NCBI GenBank assembly: GCA_900768105.1
Contig: CAAGBQ010000124.1
Span: 1 to 22,432 of the forward strand
Origin: Oscillospiraceae bacterium
GTDB lineage: Bacteria; Bacillota; Clostridia; Oscillospirales; Ruminococcaceae
Reading direction: 5' to 3'
DNA length: 22,432 bases
Shown in pieces: positions 1 to 7,902 of this stretch; position 1 is the stretch's first letter; each line of letters starts with the position of its first letter. The translations under genes were made by a program, and so were the position numbers. The notes beneath the pieces were generated by a model. The model ran no database searches. It was not told where the DNA came from and saw only the letters and a program-made list of their open reading frames with translations.

Positions 1-374
1 ATCATCTGAACCTGCCGTTTTTCCGCCCTGCCGTAGCCGACCAGCGACTGCTTGATTTGCAGCGGGGTGTACTCAAAAACCGGTATTCCCGCCTGAATCG
101 CTGCCAGCAGGATTACGCCCCTCGCCTCGGCGACCTCTATGGCGGTTTTTTGGTTGCTGTTGAAGTAAAGCTTTTCAATGCTCATGCACTGGGGCTTTGT
201 TTCGGCGATAACCTGCGCCACGGTGTCGTAAATTATGCGCAGGCGGGTGTTAAAGGGCGTGCCTGCGGGGGTATCCACCGCACCGAATTTTACGGGATAG
301 AACTTGTTCTTCACATAATCCACAACGCCCACGCCCACTATGGCATAGCCCGGGTCTATTCCGATGATTCGCAA
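1..374 (-). CDS. ruvC: RuvC Holliday junction resolvase, 3' end cut by window edge
   Basis: Endonuclease that resolves Holliday junctions with RuvAB during recombinational repair. Only the first 124 codons are present; the gene runs off the left edge. Visible features are the N-terminal IIGIDPG motif with catalytic Asp7, the SIEKLYF motif with catalytic Glu67, and the later stretch GYGRAEKRQVQM that matches the conserved G-x-G-x-A-x-K-x-Q-V segment of RuvC. The distal catalytic Asp/His residues lie outside the window. I chose a TTG start at 374-372 because a GGGGAGG ribosome binding site sits a few bases upstream and RuvC proteins normally begin about six residues before the DPG motif. A good sigma-A-type promoter lies upstream. 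ruvA and ruvB probably follow outside the window, by family precedent only. Confidence 0.95.
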   Translation of the reverse strand, partial: MRIIGIDPGYAIVGVGVVDYVKNKFYPVKFGAVDTPAGTPFNTRLRIIYDTVAQVIAETKPQCMSIEKLYFNSNQKTAIEVAEARGVILLAAIQAGIPVFEYTPLQIKQSLVGYGRAEKRQVQM

Positions 375-418
375 GGCGAAACCTCCCCTTCGCATAGTAA
401 TTCCATTATAGGCTATAT

Positions 419-447
419 ATTATAACATATAATGTGCAAAGGTACAA
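419..447 (-). promoter_or_regulatory. sigma-A-type promoter for ruvC
   Basis: Read on the minus strand, TTGTAC (447-442) and TATAAT (424-419) are separated by exactly 17 bases. They lie about 45 bases upstream of the ruvC TTG start. The region is AT-rich and divergent from the lipoprotein gene at 568. Confidence 0.65.
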
Positions 448-506
448 TTAAATTTTTATTAACACTCTCAAAAACTTTCCGCCAAAGCTTCGCAACAATT
501 TTGCGG

Positions 507-523
507 TATAATCGCACTATAAT
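507..523 (+). promoter_or_regulatory. possible -10 elements for the lipoprotein gene
   Basis: Two TATAAT hexamers occur at 507-512 and 518-523, about 45-60 bases before the start codon at 568. Neither has a convincing -35 hexamer at 16-18 bases, so the active element cannot be decided from the sequence. Confidence 0.35.
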
Positions 524-567
524 ATGTGGAAACGGAAAATGAATTACATAAATCGGAGGAAACATCT

Positions 568-1197
568 ATGAAAAAAATGTATACCGCGGCGCTTGCGCTG
601 CTTCTTTCGCTTTACGGCTGCTCCGCCGCGCCGGAAATAAACGAATTTGAAGGCGTTATTACCAAAAAAGTCGGCAGCTCCGTAACGGTGGAATCCATCG
701 GCGGAGCAATTCCGGAAGGAAATCTGGTCAGTTTTTCCTCCGCAAACCTTGCGGATAACGGCGCGGAGGTGGGCGACACCGTAACCGTAACCTTTGACGG
801 CAAGGTGCTTGAAAGCTACCCGCTTCAAATCAGCGCTTCCGGTTGGGATATTGTGCCGCAATCTTCTGCCGGAACCGTTTCAATGTCCCTTTCCGCAATA
901 ACACCGGAGGGCTGCAAGGTAACTTTCATAAATAATCGTGATTCTGCCTATCATTTTTTCGGCTACGGTATTCAAAAGGTAAGCGCCACTGGCGAATGGG
1001 AGCTTATCGGCGGAAAATATTTTGACGCCGAAAGCAGCTGGACTGTGGATTCCGGCTGCTCCACGGAAATAAAAATCAACTGGAAAAATTACTGCGGCGC
1101 TTTGCCGGAGGGCAGCTATCGCCTTGTGTATCAGTACCTTGCCAATACGGACGGCGCGGACAAAGCACTTTTACTTTTTGCCGAATTTACGGTATAG
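568..1197 (+). CDS. small lipoprotein with Ig-like C-terminal domain
   Basis: Predicted 209-residue secreted lipoprotein of unknown role. A basic start (MKK), a hydrophobic core and the lipobox-like LYGC with Cys18 mark a type II signal peptide; Tyr at -2 is slightly atypical. Residues about 25-90 (FEGVITKKVGSSVTVE... VGDTVTVTFDG) look like a small beta-barrel of the kind seen in other short Gram-positive lipoproteins. Residues about 105-209 resemble the bacterial Ig-like domain family often called Big_14: a VTFINN strand, a WELIGG strand and the closing LPEGSYRLVYQY. I place the start at ATG 568, not the in-frame ATG at 526, because AATCGGAGGAAA lies just before 568 and the protein then begins with a proper signal peptide. 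It stands alone between ruvC (divergent) and a convergent gene, with a shared terminator downstream. The domain assignment is from memory of the family, not from a search. Confidence 0.85.
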   Translation: MKKMYTAALALLLSLYGCSAAPEINEFEGVITKKVGSSVTVESIGGAIPEGNLVSFSSANLADNGAEVGDTVTVTFDGKVLESYPLQISASGWDIVPQSSAGTVSMSLSAITPEGCKVTFINNRDSAYHFFGYGIQKVSATGEWELIGGKYFDAESSWTVDSGCSTEIKINWKNYCGALPEGSYRLVYQYLANTDGADKALLLFAEFTV

Positions 1198-1230
1198 CGC
1201 TTATCCGGCTTTTGCCGAACAAGCACATAA

Positions 1231-1263
1231 AAAAGCGGATTCCGAACGGAATCCGCTTTTTTT
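1231..1263. terminator. bidirectional rho-independent terminator
   Basis: A 9-bp perfect GC-rich stem, GCGGATTCC/GGAATCCGC with a GAAC loop (1235-1256), is flanked by A's on the left and seven T's on the right (1257-1263). It can end both the rightward lipoprotein transcript and the leftward pseudouridine synthase transcript. The stop codon of the latter overlaps the T-run. Confidence 0.9.
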
Positions 1264-1885
1264 ATAAGTCAATCCAAATTTTTCGATATTCTTCCGCAAG
1301 GGCGGTTTCCTCCGGAGTAAATTCTCTGTATTCTCCGGGGGCAAGCTTTTCGTCAAGGACGATTTTACCCATGGAAATGCGTTTAAGATAGAATATGCTG
1401 CAATCCGCCCCACGCAAAAGCAGCTTTACCTCGTGGCGCTGTCCCTCCGTTACAGCAATAACACCGGCGCTTACAATACCGCGCGGATTTTTCATGCAAT
1501 GCTCAAGCTTTTCCGGCGGAATATAGCTTGAGCACGCCTCCACCGTTCGATGCTCAAGCCACTCGATATGTGCGGGCTTTGCCGGTCTGCCATTTCCGAA
1601 AAGTGTTCCGCCGCGCTCGATTTTTTCTGCTCCGGCAGAGGAAAGCTTTCCGAACGCCATAAAGAAATATCGCTTTATAAAGCCAAATTCCGGACGGGTA
1701 AGCCGAAAAGTCAGTTCACCGTCATCGGTTATTATCAAAAGCCCCTCCGTATCAATATCAAGCCGCCCGACCGGGTGCAGCCCCGTGCTCAAATCCTTCG
1801 GAAAGCAATCCATAACCGTTTTAAAAAACGGGTCGCTTGTTGCACTGACGGTTCCGCGGGGCTTGTTGAGCATATAATACCTCAC
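1262..1885 (-). CDS. RsuA/RluB/E/F-family rRNA pseudouridine synthase lacking S4 domain
   Basis: Predicted 207-residue enzyme that isomerises a specific uridine in rRNA to pseudouridine. The signature GRLDIDTEGLLIITDDG (residues 40-56) contains the catalytic Asp43. The N-terminal LNKPRG and the EGQRHEVKLLL stretch (about residue 150) also fit the RsuA-type catalytic fold. The usual N-terminal S4 RNA-binding domain of about 60 residues is absent, as in E. coli RluE, so the target may be 23S rather than 16S rRNA; the target cannot be told from this sequence. The start chosen is GTG at 1885-1883, preceded by GGAGG eight bases upstream. An in-frame extension to 1942 would read through a terminator hairpin and is rejected. 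It lies downstream of the PAP2 gene, but a strong hairpin separates them. Confidence 0.9.
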   Translation of the reverse strand: MRYYMLNKPRGTVSATSDPFFKTVMDCFPKDLSTGLHPVGRLDIDTEGLLIITDDGELTFRLTRPEFGFIKRYFFMAFGKLSSAGAEKIERGGTLFGNGRPAKPAHIEWLEHRTVEACSSYIPPEKLEHCMKNPRGIVSAGVIAVTEGQRHEVKLLLRGADCSIFYLKRISMGKIVLDEKLAPGEYREFTPEETALAEEYRKIWIDL

Positions 1886-1904
1886 TGCTTTTTCCTCCGT
1901 GCTC

Positions 1905-1934
1905 AAAAAAATTGCGCAGGCATTTTGCCTGCGC
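1905..1934 (-). terminator. terminator between PAP2 and pseudouridine synthase genes
   Basis: On the minus strand a 9-bp perfect stem, GCGCAGGCA/TGCCTGCGC with a 3-base loop (1934-1914), is followed by AA and seven T's (1911-1905). The T-run ends about 19 bases before the start codon of the next gene, so it acts either as the terminator of the PAP2 gene or as an attenuator for the pseudouridine synthase. Confidence 0.85.
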
Positions 1935-1954
1935 AGCCGCAAAAGTGCAAATGC

Positions 1955-2797
1955 TTAAAGCCCGAATTTTTTAAAAAGTGCGGGCCAGACATCAATGGCA
2001 ACAATCGGAATTATAAGATAGCGGAAAAATGCCGTAAGATTGTTTGCCGGAAGCAGAAGCTTCGGCGGAAGATATACCAAAATGATAAGTGCAAGGCCGA
2101 TTGCGAAACGCAGCGCCTTTTGCTTAAATGTCCCTTCAACGGAAAATTTGATAAACTTTGTTTCAATAAACGCGCCGATTGAAATTCCGATTGCAAAGCC
2201 GAAGCTTTTCCAAAAATCCGCTATATTGCCCTGCATAAAACAAAACGGAGCGAACACAAGGGCGCTTATCAGGAAAAGAAGCGCCTTATGGTGAGCAAAT
2301 TTGCGGTAAAGCAGCCACAGAACAAGCGGCAGGCATATTCCCGCAACATAGGAAGCCGCCACATCCATCGGCCAATGGCAGCCAAGATACAGCCTTGAAA
2401 TCCCCACAAGTAGCGGCAGAACAAACGCCAAAATCCAAAAGCGTTTGCGGTTCACCGCCCGCGCAAGCGCGGTGAAAAGGTTCGCGCAGGACTGGGTATG
2501 TCCGCTTGGGAAAGAATATCCCGTCGCGGTTTGCGCACGGAGAGTTCGTATACCCTCGTAGCCTATCGGGCGTTCCACTTTAAAAATTCCTTTTACCGAG
2601 TTTACAAGGAGATTGCCTTCCGCCGCGCACCAGCAAATCCAATAACCCAGTTCCTTATTTACGCACCAAAAAAGCAGTACCGCCACCGGAAGCAGGAAAA
2701 GCTCTTCTCCCATTATCGTAATAATCTGAAAAATAATATCCAGCGCAGGGCTTGCAACCGATTGTACGGCCCTTATTATTTCCGCCTGAAATTCCAT
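1955..2797 (-). CDS. PAP2-family membrane phosphatase
   Basis: Predicted 280-residue integral membrane phosphatase of the PAP2 (phosphatidic acid phosphatase type 2 / acid phosphatase) superfamily. All three catalytic motifs are intact: Lys69 with Arg76-Pro77 (KGIFKVERP), PSGH at 97-100, and SR at 134-135 with His141 and Asp145 (SRLYLGCHWPMD). Several hydrophobic helices surround them, and the C-terminal half (about 155-270) adds further membrane segments. Family members dephosphorylate phosphatidate, undecaprenyl pyrophosphate or phosphatidylglycerophosphate; the substrate cannot be predicted here. Start ATG at 2797 follows AGAGGTG at good spacing. It is divergent from the AI-2E permease gene, and the downstream hairpin suggests a mainly monocistronic transcript. 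Confidence 0.93.
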   Translation of the reverse strand: MEFQAEIIRAVQSVASPALDIIFQIITIMGEELFLLPVAVLLFWCVNKELGYWICWCAAEGNLLVNSVKGIFKVERPIGYEGIRTLRAQTATGYSFPSGHTQSCANLFTALARAVNRKRFWILAFVLPLLVGISRLYLGCHWPMDVAASYVAGICLPLVLWLLYRKFAHHKALLFLISALVFAPFCFMQGNIADFWKSFGFAIGISIGAFIETKFIKFSVEGTFKQKALRFAIGLALIILVYLPPKLLLPANNLTAFFRYLIIPIVAIDVWPALFKKFGL

Positions 2798-2815
2798 GGT
2801 TTCACCTCTTATATC

Positions 2816-2844
2816 TTATCAAACCTTGATACACGCCGTCACAA
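2816..2844 (-). promoter_or_regulatory. candidate promoter for PAP2 gene
   Basis: On the minus strand TTGTGA (2844-2839) and TGATAA (2821-2816) are spaced by 17 bases, just upstream of the PAP2 start codon. The -10 is a weak match, and the resulting leader would be very short (about 15 bases). Confidence 0.4.
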
Positions 2845-3067
2845 AAAATCATTCTATTTAGATAAATATATCACAAATCCCGCGTCTTGAAAATAAAAAT
2901 TCGAAAAAAAGTTTGTAAAATTCTCTTGTATGGATTTTGCATAATTTTTCGGAAGATTTAAAAAATATTTAATAGTATTTTGGAAAATAATATGCTATTA
3001 TATTGGTGAAAAATATGCCCAAAACAGCGCAGCATATAAAGTTTTTTTAATAGGAGCGTGAGGACCT

Positions 3068-4297
3068 TTGAAAATCGAGTGGACAAAGAATATGACAAAG
3101 CGAATGCTTGTATATGTCGTTTCCGGAATCGGAATTTTGGCGGCATATTTTATTTTAATAAATCTAAAGCGCGTTTCGGGAATTTTCAGCTACCTTGGCG
3201 ACATATTGCGGCCGTTTATCATTGCCGCAATCTTCGCATATATAGTAAACGGCCCGATGATGTTCTTTGAGCGGCTGTTTAAATTTGCGGATAAGAAAAA
3301 GCCGCGCCCAAAGCTGAAGCGAGTTCTTGCAATAATTGCGGCCTGGGTTGCCTGCCTTGCGGTTTTGGTACTGTTTTTTGTAATCATAATTCCGGATATT
3401 AAGGTAAGCATAGTCACTCTTGTAAACAACCTTCCTGGGTATTTTGACAGCCTTAAAAATCTGATAACCTCCCTTGCGGAAAAATATCAGTTTGACATAA
3501 GCTATCTCGATTCCTTCATGAACTTCCAGATAACCGCGGAAGGCGTTATGGATATTGCGAAAAAGTACAGCGACGCCCTTATCCCGCAGCTTGAAAACAT
3601 TGCAAATATCTCCGTTCAGATAGGCAGCCTTATTGCGGACATGGTTATTGCAATCATCATTTCCGTCTATTTTCTTTTCAGCAAAGAAACGCTTATCGCC
3701 CAGCTTAAAAAGGTGCTTTATGCCATTTTCAGCCGCCGTTTTGTGGATGCTTCCGTAAGGGTTGCGCGTGAAACGCACCGTACCTTCAGCGGATTTATCA
3801 ACGGAAAGCTCCTCGATTCTCTTATTATAGGAATCCTCTGCTTCATCGGGATGAGCATACTCAAATTTGAATATGCCTTGCTGATAAGCTTTATTGTAGG
3901 CGTTACCAATATTATTCCTTTCTTCGGTCCCATTTTCGGCGCGGTGCCATCCGTACTGCTGCTTCTTATGATAGACCCATGGCACGCACTTTGGTTCGCA
4001 GTATTCGTGTTCGCGCTCCAACAGCTTGACGGAAATGTAATCGGCCCGAAGATTCTTGGCGACAGCACCGGCTTGCCTGCGCTTTGGGTTATGTTTGCAA
4101 TCCTTGTCGGCGGAGCAATATGGGGCGTTGCGGGAATGTTTATCGGCGTACCGCTCTTTGCGGTTATCTATCGCTTCTCTAAAGAAATTTTTGAAAATAT
4201 GCTCAAAAAGAAAAATATGCCCGAAAGCACCTGCTCATATAAGGTGATTAAGGGCGTAAAAGATAAAGCGGATATTGAACTGGAGGCAGAAAAATGA
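3068..4297 (+). CDS. AI-2E family transporter (UPF0118 permease)
   Basis: Predicted 409-residue polytopic membrane protein of the AI-2E transporter / PerM-YtvI family. Hydrophobic segments occur near residues 13-33, 45-60, 85-110 and 180-205. A conserved C-terminal block follows from about 245 to 365 with IIPFFGPIFGAVPS, the LDGNVIGPKILGDSTGLPALWVM segment and GVAGMFIGVPLFAVI, the signature of this family. Members have been linked to autoinducer-2 export, Na+/H+ antiport or envelope processes; no specific substrate can be assigned. The start is TTG at 3068 with TAGGAG and GTGAGGA upstream; the next in-frame ATG (3092) has no ribosome binding site. The stop overlaps the deoB start by 4 bases (ATGA), so the two are co-transcribed. 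Confidence 0.92.
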   Translation: MKIEWTKNMTKRMLVYVVSGIGILAAYFILINLKRVSGIFSYLGDILRPFIIAAIFAYIVNGPMMFFERLFKFADKKKPRPKLKRVLAIIAAWVACLAVLVLFFVIIIPDIKVSIVTLVNNLPGYFDSLKNLITSLAEKYQFDISYLDSFMNFQITAEGVMDIAKKYSDALIPQLENIANISVQIGSLIADMVIAIIISVYFLFSKETLIAQLKKVLYAIFSRRFVDASVRVARETHRTFSGFINGKLLDSLIIGILCFIGMSILKFEYALLISFIVGVTNIIPFFGPIFGAVPSVLLLLMIDPWHALWFAVFVFALQQLDGNVIGPKILGDSTGLPALWVMFAILVGGAIWGVAGMFIGVPLFAVIYRFSKEIFENMLKKKNMPESTCSYKVIKGVKDKADIELEAEK

Positions 4298-5469
4298 GCG
4301 CAAAGCGTGTTTTTTGGATTGTTCTTGATTCCTTTGGCGTAGGTGAGCTTCCGGATGCGGACAAATTCGGCGACGAGGGCAGCAACACCCTTGCTGCCTG
4401 CGCAGCTACCGGAGAGCTTGCAGTTCCTAATATGATAAACCTCGGCCTTGGCAACATCGACGGTGTTTGCTGCCTTGAAAAGGCGGCAAAGCCCATCGGC
4501 GCATTTGCAAGGCTTAATGAGGTAAGCATGGGTAAGGATACCACCACCGGCCACTGGGAGCTTGCCGGGCTTACAAGCCGGCGGGCCTTTCCCACCTATC
4601 CCAACGGCTTTCCGAAAGAGGTGATAGACGCCTTTACCGCCGCAACCGGTCTTGGGGTGCTTTGCAACAAGCCATACAGCGGCACAAAAGTAATTCTTGA
4701 TTACGGTAAAGAGCACGAAGCCACCGGCAAACCCATTGTTTACACCTCTGCGGACAGCGTTTTTCAGATTGCCGCGCACGAGGATGTAATTCCCGTTGAG
4801 CAGCTTTATGAAATCTGCCGTAAGGCGCGCGGCGTTCTTACCGGCGAGCACGCTGTCGGCAGAGTAATTGCCCGCCCCTTTGCGGGAACCTATCCCGATT
4901 ATTACCGCACCGGCAACCGCCACGATTTTTCCCTTGTTCCTCCGGCGGATACCGCCCTTGATGTTTTGCGGCGGCATAGCTTTGCCACAATCGGCGTAGG
5001 CAAAATTTACGATATATTCGCGGGCAAGGGAGTTTCCGAAACCTATCGCACCGGTCCGAACAAAATCGGCATGGAGCGCACCTCCGAGCTTCTTGAAAAA
5101 GACTTTACCGGCCTTTGCTTTGTAAATCTTGTAGATTTCGATATGGTTTACGGCCACCGCAACGACGCGCCGGGTTATGCTCGCGCTCTTTCCGAATTTG
5201 ACAGCTGGCTCGGTGGATTTATGCAAAAAATGCAGCCGGACGATGTTCTTATGATAACCGCCGACCATGGCTGCGACCCCTCAACGCCCTCCACGGACCA
5301 CTCAAGAGAGTATATTCCTCTCCTTGTCTACGGAGCCGGAATAAAAGCCGGCGTAAACCTTGGAACAAGAAAAACCTATGCGGACGAATCCAAAACCATT
5401 CTTGAAATGTTCGGAATAACGGATTCCGAAACCGACGGAGAAAGCTTTCTTTCCGAAATAAAGGCTTAA
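4294..5469 (+). CDS. deoB: phosphopentomutase
   Basis: Interconverts (deoxy)ribose 1-phosphate and 5-phosphate in nucleoside salvage. This 391-residue protein has the normal family length. Metal and active-site motifs of the alkaline phosphatase superfamily are visible: FWIVLDSFGVGELPDA with Asp12, GKDTTTGHWE with the phospho-accepting Thr85, NLVDFDMVYGHR, and the C-terminal TADHGCDPSTPSTDHSRE. ATG 4294 is preceded by GGAGG (4281-4285) inside the end of the permease gene and is translationally coupled to it. The terminator at 5517-5549 ends the two-gene unit. Neighbouring nucleoside phosphorylase or deaminase genes, which often accompany deoB, are absent here. Confidence 0.97.
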   Translation: MSAKRVFWIVLDSFGVGELPDADKFGDEGSNTLAACAATGELAVPNMINLGLGNIDGVCCLEKAAKPIGAFARLNEVSMGKDTTTGHWELAGLTSRRAFPTYPNGFPKEVIDAFTAATGLGVLCNKPYSGTKVILDYGKEHEATGKPIVYTSADSVFQIAAHEDVIPVEQLYEICRKARGVLTGEHAVGRVIARPFAGTYPDYYRTGNRHDFSLVPPADTALDVLRRHSFATIGVGKIYDIFAGKGVSETYRTGPNKIGMERTSELLEKDFTGLCFVNLVDFDMVYGHRNDAPGYARALSEFDSWLGGFMQKMQPDDVLMITADHGCDPSTPSTDHSREYIPLLVYGAGIKAGVNLGTRKTYADESKTILEMFGITDSETDGESFLSEIKA

Positions 5470-5516
5470 TTCAACAAAAAATACTTAAAAGTATTATAAT
5501 TTGCATTATACAATAT

Positions 5517-5549
5517 AAAAATGCGGCGTTTTCTGCGCCGCATTTTTTT
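5517..5549. terminator. bidirectional terminator after deoB
   Basis: An 8-bp perfect stem ATGCGGCG/CGCCGCAT (5521-5543, 7-base loop) is followed by seven T's (5543-5549) and preceded by four A's extending into an AT-rich stretch. It separates deoB from the convergent XRE-TPR gene. Confidence 0.9.
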
Positions 5550-5566
5550 GGCTTTATATAGCGCTT

Positions 5567-6610
5567 TTATTGTTTTTTCGCAAGCTTTTTGCGCAAGCGC
5601 GCAATGTTTCTTTGCGGTGCGTCAACCGCTTCTCCGGTTGTTTCATTCCACTCATCTTTTAAAAGGCGAATCATACTCTCGTAACAGTCAATGGCATTTT
5701 CATAATCGCCCTTTATCTCATAAATCTGCGCCATACATTCATAGGCATCCACAAAATGCGGTTTTAGAGAAAGCTCATTGTATTTTTTAAAGCACTCTAT
5801 TGCTTCGTCATAGCGGCAGCGCTTTGCCATTTCGTTCCCGCAAACAATCCATGTGTTTGCATCGTCGCCGTATTCCTCCGTCATTTTTCTCCATGCGGAA
5901 AGGGCTTCCTCCGCTCTGCTTTCCTTATCCAGAATGGCGCCGAGGTAGTATAGGCTGTTAAAATCCCTGCCAAGGGCATTTGCCTTTTCAAGATAGCTCC
6001 GCGCTTCGGCGCAGCGGCGGTCCGCAATAAGCAAATCGAGCAGCCACCAATATGCGGCGCGATTTTGCGGGTGCTTTGCAATAAATTCCTTATAAAATTC
6101 AATAGTTCCGCTGTGGTTCACAACATTCCAGTCAAGATAGGCGCCGCCCTCGGAATCAAAAACGGCATTGTGCGCCTCCTTGCAATCCGGCAGAAGCTCA
6201 AGTGCAAGGCGCGCAAGCGGCGACGCCATTTCGTTATATTCCCGTGCGCGCTTGCAGTAAAGCTCCGCCAAAAGCAGCGTTGCCCGCGCCTTGTTTTCCG
6301 GCTCTATGCACTTATCCTTCAGGAACGCTTCCTCCGTCTTAAAATCCGCCTCGGCAATAAAGCGTTCATCCCATATCATATTTTCAATACGCTCCATGCG
6401 GTTTTCATCCGTCATGGAAAAAAGCGCGTCGATTGTGACGCCAAGCGTCACCGAAAGCTCCGGTAAAAGCTGAATATCCGGCATTGCGGCACCGTTTTCC
6501 CACTTTGAAACCGCCTGTGGGCTTACCGCAAGCTTTCCTGCAAGCTGCTCCTGCGTCATGCTTTTTGCAAGGCGGAGCGCCTTTATTTTATTTCCTATCT
6601 GAACGGTCAT
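5567..6610 (-). CDS. XRE-family regulator with TPR-like C-terminal domain
   Basis: Predicted 347-residue cytoplasmic DNA-binding protein. Residues 5-64 form a classic HTH_3 (Cro/C1) domain: IGNKIKALRLAKSMTQEQLA, then VSPQAVSKWENG as the recognition helix, ending LGVTIDALF. The rest is all helical with TPR-like pairs, clearest near residues 195-320 (A-x-x-W..LL..., AYECMAQIYEIKGDYENAIDCYESMI). In Firmicutes such HTH-TPR proteins often sense a peptide or partner protein (RRNPP-like arrangement), but the peptide-binding residues cannot be judged here. The start is ATG 6610 with a GGGGG-rich ribosome binding site; the longer in-frame reading to 6688 runs back across the promoter. It is divergent from the lipoprotein gene at 6834, which it may regulate (inference from position only). 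Confidence 0.9.
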   Translation of the reverse strand: MTVQIGNKIKALRLAKSMTQEQLAGKLAVSPQAVSKWENGAAMPDIQLLPELSVTLGVTIDALFSMTDENRMERIENMIWDERFIAEADFKTEEAFLKDKCIEPENKARATLLLAELYCKRAREYNEMASPLARLALELLPDCKEAHNAVFDSEGGAYLDWNVVNHSGTIEFYKEFIAKHPQNRAAYWWLLDLLIADRRCAEARSYLEKANALGRDFNSLYYLGAILDKESRAEEALSAWRKMTEEYGDDANTWIVCGNEMAKRCRYDEAIECFKKYNELSLKPHFVDAYECMAQIYEIKGDYENAIDCYESMIRLLKDEWNETTGEAVDAPQRNIARLRKKLAKKQ

Positions 6611-6663
6611 AAAAATTAACCCCCGATTATTTTTAAATTTGTTCGGCGCCTTAACTTGATTAA

Positions 6664-6692
6664 AGTATATCGCTTTTTTGCGGCGCACGCAA
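6664..6692 (-). promoter_or_regulatory. promoter for XRE-TPR gene
   Basis: On the minus strand TTGCGT (6692-6687) and TATACT (6669-6664) are separated by 17 bases, about 55 bases upstream of the start codon at 6610. Confidence 0.55.
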
Positions 6693-6754
6693 TAACGCCG
6701 TTGTTAACACGGCTCTACCGGCGGTTGAGCGAAAATTATTTTTTGCTTTTGCTA

Positions 6755-6783
6755 TTGACAAATGCCTCTTACCCATTTATACT
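6755..6783 (+). promoter_or_regulatory. strong sigma-A promoter for lipoprotein gene
   Basis: A perfect TTGACA (6755-6760), a 17-base spacer and TATACT (6778-6783) precede the gene at 6834. This is one of the best promoter matches in the window. Confidence 0.85.
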
Positions 6784-6792
6784 ACAAATGTA
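6783..6792 (+). promoter_or_regulatory. TACAAATGTA palindrome, candidate BlaI/MecI/CopY-type operator
   Basis: TACA-AA-TGTA starts on the last base of the -10 element and covers the expected transcription start; one more flanking base pair (C/G) extends the dyad. BlaI/MecI/CopY repressors are known to bind TACAnnTGTA. No such repressor is encoded in this window, so the assignment rests on the palindrome and its position alone. Confidence 0.45.
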
Positions 6793-6833
6793 GGAATTGT
6801 TTGACCCCACTTCTTTTTAAGGAGGCATATTTT

Positions 6834-7823
6834 ATGCGTAAACTGTTTTTTATTATTACAATGCTGGTTTTTTTCGTGGTGACGATTTCCGCGTGCAGCG
6901 GTTCCGCCGGTGATGTTTCTTCGGCGAAAGCTTCCGAAAGCTCCGTACCGGAGCAAAGCGCCGCAGAAGAACCTTCCGAAGAAGATGCGGAAGAAGCTGT
7001 GCGGCTTTGCGACATAGCAGAGATAAATCTATCCGACATATACTCCGTAAAAATCTCATGCCGGAACATTGAGGGAATAAAATCCTGCCGCCTTACCGGT
7101 TCCGCTGCCGACGAATATGCAAAGGCTCTTTCGGAAATACGCCTTGTTCCGTTTGATAAAATGAAATTTGACGCGATTACCGGCGGCGACATTGTATACA
7201 GCGTTTATTTTCGCGGCGGCGAGGTCGAAATCGTCTACAACGGTTCATATACCGTGACCGCAGACCTCTTTGAAAAAGAAGATATAGACGGAGAGCGTTT
7301 TTTGCCTGCGGACAAGGGTTACCCGGAAATTCCCGGCGATGTTTTTTGGTGTACGCTTAAAAAAGACTCCGTTCCGGAGGTCGTTACCTTTGCGGGACCA
7401 AGCTGCGGCGAGTATTCCGCATATCTTGAAAAGCTTTGGGAAAAGGAAATCGTACTCGGCTCTGCGGAAACGCTTGAGCAGTGGCAAAGCGGCGTTGCTG
7501 ATTACAGCGGTGTTTCAAAAATTGTGGTAATTGACGATTCCCTCGGCACCGAGAATGTAAAAACCGACCTTTCGGCGGAAGAGTGCCTTGACCTTTTGGA
7601 AAGGATTGCCCTGCTTTCGCCCAATGTTATGGAGCGGCAAGAAAATCCCCTCACCGGAGGTTCTTCCTTTATCGCTCTTGCCTTTGACGAAGACGGAAAT
7701 ATGCTTTGGGCTGCAAATACCGGAGATATGGGCTTTATGCTCTCTTTCCCGAACGATGAAAAGCTTTATCGCTATGAATGTTTTCGCAGCTTTGCTCCTC
7801 CGCAGGACGAAACAGCGGAATAA
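6834..7823 (+). CDS. lipoprotein of unknown function
   Basis: Predicted 329-residue surface lipoprotein. The signal peptide MRKLFF... ends in the lipobox ISAC with Cys21. A Ser/Glu/Ala-rich acidic linker follows (about 22-55, for example PEQSAAEEPSEEDAEEA), typical of a spacer lifting the folded part from the membrane. The folded region (about 60-325) is of mixed alpha/beta character; I recognise no family. Start ATG 6834 has a strong AAGGAGG at 6819-6825. It has a strong own promoter with an operator-like palindrome, is divergent from an XRE-TPR regulator, and ends in a convergent terminator shared with pheT. Regulated expression is likely, the signal unknown. Confidence 0.88.
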   Translation: MRKLFFIITMLVFFVVTISACSGSAGDVSSAKASESSVPEQSAAEEPSEEDAEEAVRLCDIAEINLSDIYSVKISCRNIEGIKSCRLTGSAADEYAKALSEIRLVPFDKMKFDAITGGDIVYSVYFRGGEVEIVYNGSYTVTADLFEKEDIDGERFLPADKGYPEIPGDVFWCTLKKDSVPEVVTFAGPSCGEYSAYLEKLWEKEIVLGSAETLEQWQSGVADYSGVSKIVVIDDSLGTENVKTDLSAEECLDLLERIALLSPNVMERQENPLTGGSSFIALAFDEDGNMLWAANTGDMGFMLSFPNDEKLYRYECFRSFAPPQDETAE

Positions 7824-7863
7824 TGCCGCCGCGTTTAAAAAACGCTTTTGCAAAGCAAAAAAC

Positions 7864-7902
7864 AAAAAAAATCCCGTGCTCATTTTTTGAGCACGGGATT
7901 TT
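7864..7902. terminator. bidirectional terminator built from an inverted CCGTGCTCA pair
   Basis: A perfect stem TCCCGTGCTCA/TGAGCACGGGA (7872-7898), extended by A-T pairs, has a 5-base T loop. The right flank is T-rich and the left flank gives eight T's on the minus strand, so it ends leftward pheT strongly and the rightward lipoprotein transcript moderately. Both arms are copies of the repeated 9-base word described in the findings. Confidence 0.85.
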
